64,000 nucleotides of DNA from Falsirhodobacter sp051195255 (GTDB taxonomy: Bacteria; Pseudomonadota; Alphaproteobacteria; Rhodobacterales; Rhodobacteraceae). Where the stretch lies: NCBI RefSeq assembly GCF_051195255.1, contig NZ_JBNJLK010000010.1:62001-126000 (forward strand), read 5' to 3'. The position numbers and the translations under genes are program-made. Below the pieces are notes generated by a model. The model saw only the letters and a program-made list of their open reading frames with translations, was not told the origin of the DNA and did no database searches. Positions 61,594 through 64,000 of this stretch are shown here, in pieces. Position 1 is the first letter of the stretch. The number at the start of each line of letters is the position of its first letter.

Positions 61594-62700
61594 TCAGAGC
61601 CGCATCTCGGATGCGGCGTCGAACAGCGACAGGTTTGCGGGATCGAAGCCGACGGGCAGGACCTGCCCCGCGCGGATGCGGGCCTCCCCGTCCATGCGGA
61701 CGCGGAAGGGTCGGTCGGCAAGCCGGGTCCAGACCAGGGTGTCGGCGCCCATCGGCTCCACCACCTCGACCTCCACCTCGGCGCGGACGGGCAGGGCTTC
61801 GGCGGCGGGGCCGGTGCGCACATGTTCGGGGCGGATGCCCAGCACCACGGGCCCGTCCTGCGGGGGTGCGGCAAAGGCGTAACCCGCGACCGAGGCGCGG
61901 AGCGGGCCGTCGAACACGTCCCCCGTCAGCACGCCCGGCAGCAGGTTCATCGGCGGCGATCCGATGAAGCCCGCCACGTAAAGGTTCGCGGGCCGGCGAT
62001 AGATGTCGTCGGGCGTGGACATCTGCTGGATCACCCCGCCCTTCATGATGGCGATCCGGTCGGCCAGCGTCAGCGCCTCGATCTGGTCGTGGGTGACATA
62101 GATCATCGTGTTGCGGAGGCTTTGATGCAGGCGCTTCAGCTCCACCCGCAACTCGGCCCGCAGCTTGGCGTCAAGGTTGGACAAAGGCTCGTCGAACAGG
62201 AACACGTCCACGTCGCGCACCAGCGCGCGGCCGATCGCGACGCGCTGGCGCTGCCCGCCCGACAGGGCGGCGGGCTTGCGTTTCAGCAGCGGGACCAGTT
62301 GCAGCGTGTCGGCGGCGCGGGCGATGCGGCGGGCGATCTCGTCCTTCGGGACGCGGGCGTTCTTCAAACCGAAGGCGAGGTTTCCTTCCACCGTCATCTG
62401 CGGGTAAAGGGCATAGGACTGGAACACCATGCCGATGCCGCGTTCGGACGGTTCGCACCAGGTGACGTTGCGGTTGCCGATGAAGATCTGTCCCTTCGTC
62501 GGCAGGGTCAGCCCCGCGATGCAGTTCAGCAGCGTCGACTTCCCGCAGCCCGAAGCGCCCAGCAGCACCAGAAACTCTCCGTCCCGCACGTCGAGGTTCA
62601 GGCCGCCCAGCACCTCCACCGCGCCATAGGACAGCGACAGGTCGCGGATGGAAACGGAGATGCCGTCGAGGTCGGCGGAGGCGTGCAATGCATGTTCCAT
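61594..62700 (-). CDS. Carbohydrate ABC transporter ATP-binding protein (MalK/UgpC type)
   Basis: ATPase with C-terminal regulatory OB-type domain, 368 residues. Walker A LLGASGCGKSTLLN, Q-loop VFQSYALYPQMTVEGNL, signature LSGGQRQRVAIGRAL, Walker B VFLFDEPLSNLDAKLR, switch His VTHDQIEALTLADRI; from about 245 the TOBE region with LGIRPEHVRTG. Type found with CUT1 sugar importers. Genes upstream are the two permeases; the binding protein is expected beyond the right edge. Confidence 0.93.
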   Translation of the reverse strand: MEHALHASADLDGISVSIRDLSLSYGAVEVLGGLNLDVRDGEFLVLLGASGCGKSTLLNCIAGLTLPTKGQIFIGNRNVTWCEPSERGIGMVFQSYALYPQMTVEGNLAFGLKNARVPKDEIARRIARAADTLQLVPLLKRKPAALSGGQRQRVAIGRALVRDVDVFLFDEPLSNLDAKLRAELRVELKRLHQSLRNTMIYVTHDQIEALTLADRIAIMKGGVIQQMSTPDDIYRRPANLYVAGFIGSPPMNLLPGVLTGDVFDGPLRASVAGYAFAAPPQDGPVVLGIRPEHVRTGPAAEALPVRAEVEVEVVEPMGADTLVWTRLADRPFRVRMDGEARIRAGQVLPVGFDPANLSLFDAASEMRL

Positions 62701-62703
62701 GGA

Positions 62704-63630
62704 TCACCCTTTCACGGCGCCGGCGGCGATGCCGCGCACGAACATCCGGCCCGACAGGAAGTAGATGGACAGCGGCACCAGCCCGGTCAGCAGGGTCGCC
62801 GCCATGTTGACGTTGTATTCCCGCACCCCCTGGACCGAATTGACGATGTTGTTCAGCTGCACCGTCATGGGATAGCTGTCGGGCCGCGTGTAGATCACGC
62901 CGAACAGGAAGTCGTTCCAGATGCCCGTGACCTGAAGGATCACCGCCACGGTGAAGATGGGCAGCGACATCGGCACCAGCACCCGCAGGAACACGCCCCA
63001 GAAGCCCGCCCCGTCCACCCGCGCCGCCTTGAACAGTTCCGGCGGAAGCGAGGCGAAGTAGTTGCGGAACAGCAGCGTGATGATGGGCATGCCGAAGATC
63101 ACGTGCACGAGGATCACGCCCGCGACCGATCCCATCAGCCGGATCTCTCGCAGGATGATGACAAGGGGGTAGATCATCACCTGATAGGGGATGAAGGCGC
63201 CGAAGATCAGGATGGCGAAGAACACCTCGGACCCGCGGAAACGCCAGTTGACCAGCGCGTAGCCGTTCACCGCCGCCACCCCGATCGACAGCACCGTGGC
63301 CGGCACCGTGATGAGGACGGAGTTCCAGAACCCGCGCGACAGCCCGTCGCAGTTCAGCCCCGTGCAGGCCGAGGACCAGGCCTTGACCCAGGGCTCGAAC
63401 GTGATGTCGACCGGCGGGGCGAAGATGTTGCCCATGCGGATTTCGGGCATCCCCTTCAGCGAGGTCATCACCATCACCCAAAGCGGCAGAAGGTAGTAGA
63501 CCGACACCAGCAGAAGCGCGCCATAGACCATGATGCGACGCGGCTCCATCCGTCGGCGGGGGCGGCGTCCGGCGGGGCCGGGCAACAGGCGCGACACCTG
63601 CGGCGGGGTGGGCGGGAACCGTTCATACAT
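62704..63630 (-). CDS. Carbohydrate ABC transporter permease (MalG type)
   Basis: Membrane subunit of a CUT1 sugar importer, 308 residues with six helices (first VYGALLLVSVYYLLPLWVMVMTS region) and the EAA loop ELFKAARVDGAGFWGVFLRVLVP. A 30-residue Arg/Pro-rich N-terminus precedes the first helix; a shorter start at MEPRRIMVYG is conceivable. The start overlaps the end of the upstream permease by 8 nt. It sits 3 bp before the ATPase gene. Confidence 0.92.
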   Translation of the reverse strand: MYERFPPTPPQVSRLLPGPAGRRPRRRMEPRRIMVYGALLLVSVYYLLPLWVMVMTSLKGMPEIRMGNIFAPPVDITFEPWVKAWSSACTGLNCDGLSRGFWNSVLITVPATVLSIGVAAVNGYALVNWRFRGSEVFFAILIFGAFIPYQVMIYPLVIILREIRLMGSVAGVILVHVIFGMPIITLLFRNYFASLPPELFKAARVDGAGFWGVFLRVLVPMSLPIFTVAVILQVTGIWNDFLFGVIYTRPDSYPMTVQLNNIVNSVQGVREYNVNMAATLLTGLVPLSIYFLSGRMFVRGIAAGAVKG

Positions 63631-64000
63631 GGCGCTTTTTCCCCATCCGATACAGGGCGAAGGGCACGATGATCGCCAGCACCATCGCCAGCATCATCGT
63701 GGAGGCGGCGAACCCCTGCCCCAGGTTCTGGTTGCCGAACATGTAGTCGTAGACGTATTTCGCCGGCACTTCCGAGGAGATGCCCGGCCCCCCGTTCGTC
63801 AGCGCGACCACCAGATCGTAAAGCTTGATGATCCCGGCCGAGATGAGGACGATGCAGGTCGCGAAGACCGGCTTCATCATCGGCACGATGACGAAGAGAT
63901 ACGTCTTCCACAGGGGAATGCCTTCCACGCGGGTGGCCTTCCAGATGTCTTCGTCGATGCCGCGCAACCCGGCCAGCAGGATCACGGTCGTCAGCCCTGC
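63623..64000 (-). CDS. Carbohydrate ABC transporter permease (MalF type), C-terminal part
   Basis: C-terminal ~125 residues of a CUT1 permease cut by the right edge. EAA loop: GLRGIDEDIWKATRVEGIPL then FVIVPMMKPVFATCIVLIS; further helices AASTMMLAMVLAIIVPFALY and the segment LYDLVVALTNGGPG typical of MalF-like subunits. The frame is open to the edge; the rest and the binding protein should lie to the right. Confidence 0.9.
   Translation of the reverse strand, partial: AGLTTVILLAGLRGIDEDIWKATRVEGIPLWKTYLFVIVPMMKPVFATCIVLISAGIIKLYDLVVALTNGGPGISSEVPAKYVYDYMFGNQNLGQGFAASTMMLAMVLAIIVPFALYRMGKKRHV

Noticed and set aside
61822..63672. 616-codon plus-strand open frame across ABC transporter genes
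   Set aside because: Low-complexity His/Arg/Asp-rich translation opposite well-defined transporter genes.

Overview
The window is chromosomal DNA of a high-GC alphaproteobacterium, most likely a Rhodobacteraceae member (Paracoccus/Rhodobacter relatives). The basis is the codon use, an AztD-type zinc chaperone, a DUF6525-like small protein, an RTX protein with a C-terminal Hint domain, urt-ure gene order and an frc fructose system. Genes are tightly packed, often with ATGA overlaps. I saw no tRNA, rRNA, CRISPR array, transposase or phage gene.

Left part (1-9031): start of eutB (ethanolamine ammonia-lyase), an Old Yellow Enzyme divergent from an HxlR regulator with a palindromic operator between them, an HSL-type esterase, a decayed hpaC/hpaR pair (4-hydroxyphenylacetate-type locus), a multi-sensor HWE-type histidine kinase with a receiver-only partner, and a PhoD-like phosphatase. 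After aztD and its small partner gene comes the nitrogen block.

Nitrogen block (10768-33091): plus-strand urtABCDE-ureD-ureA-ureJ-ureB-ureC (urea uptake and urease) meets, stop codon on stop codon, a minus-strand run of overlapping genes xdhA-xdhB-xdhC-glcB-uraH-(puuE-uraD)-allE-allA-ureE-ureF-ureG. Beyond xdhA lies hpxO (FAD urate hydroxylase). Together they describe purine ring catabolism: xanthine to urate (XdhABC), urate to 5-hydroxyisourate (HpxO), to OHCU (UraH), to allantoin (UraD half), to allantoate (PuuE half), [allantoate to ureidoglycine: no gene seen], to ureidoglycolate (AllE), to glyoxylate plus urea (AllA). Urea goes to urease, whose maturation factors UreEFG are at the operon tail, and glyoxylate goes to malate (GlcB).

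Middle (33158-43327): an RTX/Hint secreted protein flanked by AT-rich DNA, then a LysR regulator divergent from an alpha/beta hydrolase and a cluster resembling the Bacillus mhq quinone-detoxification genes (ring-cleaving dioxygenase, nitroreductase, MhqD-like hydrolase) with two pirins and an MFS exporter. Two of its transcription units start with the same duplicated palindromic promoter/operator.

Right part (43363-64000): a hybrid sensor kinase pseudogene broken by several frameshifts, a thioredoxin-reductase-like flavoprotein, RsuA, a CmoB/TIGR04290-like methyltransferase, a fatty-acid desaturase, a ROK regulator with frcBCA and an inverted frcK, an M19 dipeptidase, LysR/VOC and HxlR/SDR divergent pairs, a D-2-hydroxyacid dehydrogenase, and a carbohydrate ABC uptake cluster with Gfo/Idh/MocA dehydrogenase and isomerase that runs off the right edge.

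I found no clearly unprecedented system. The most interesting content is the highly compacted purine-to-malate operon that carries the urease chaperones, and the duplicated operator of the quinone-stress cluster.
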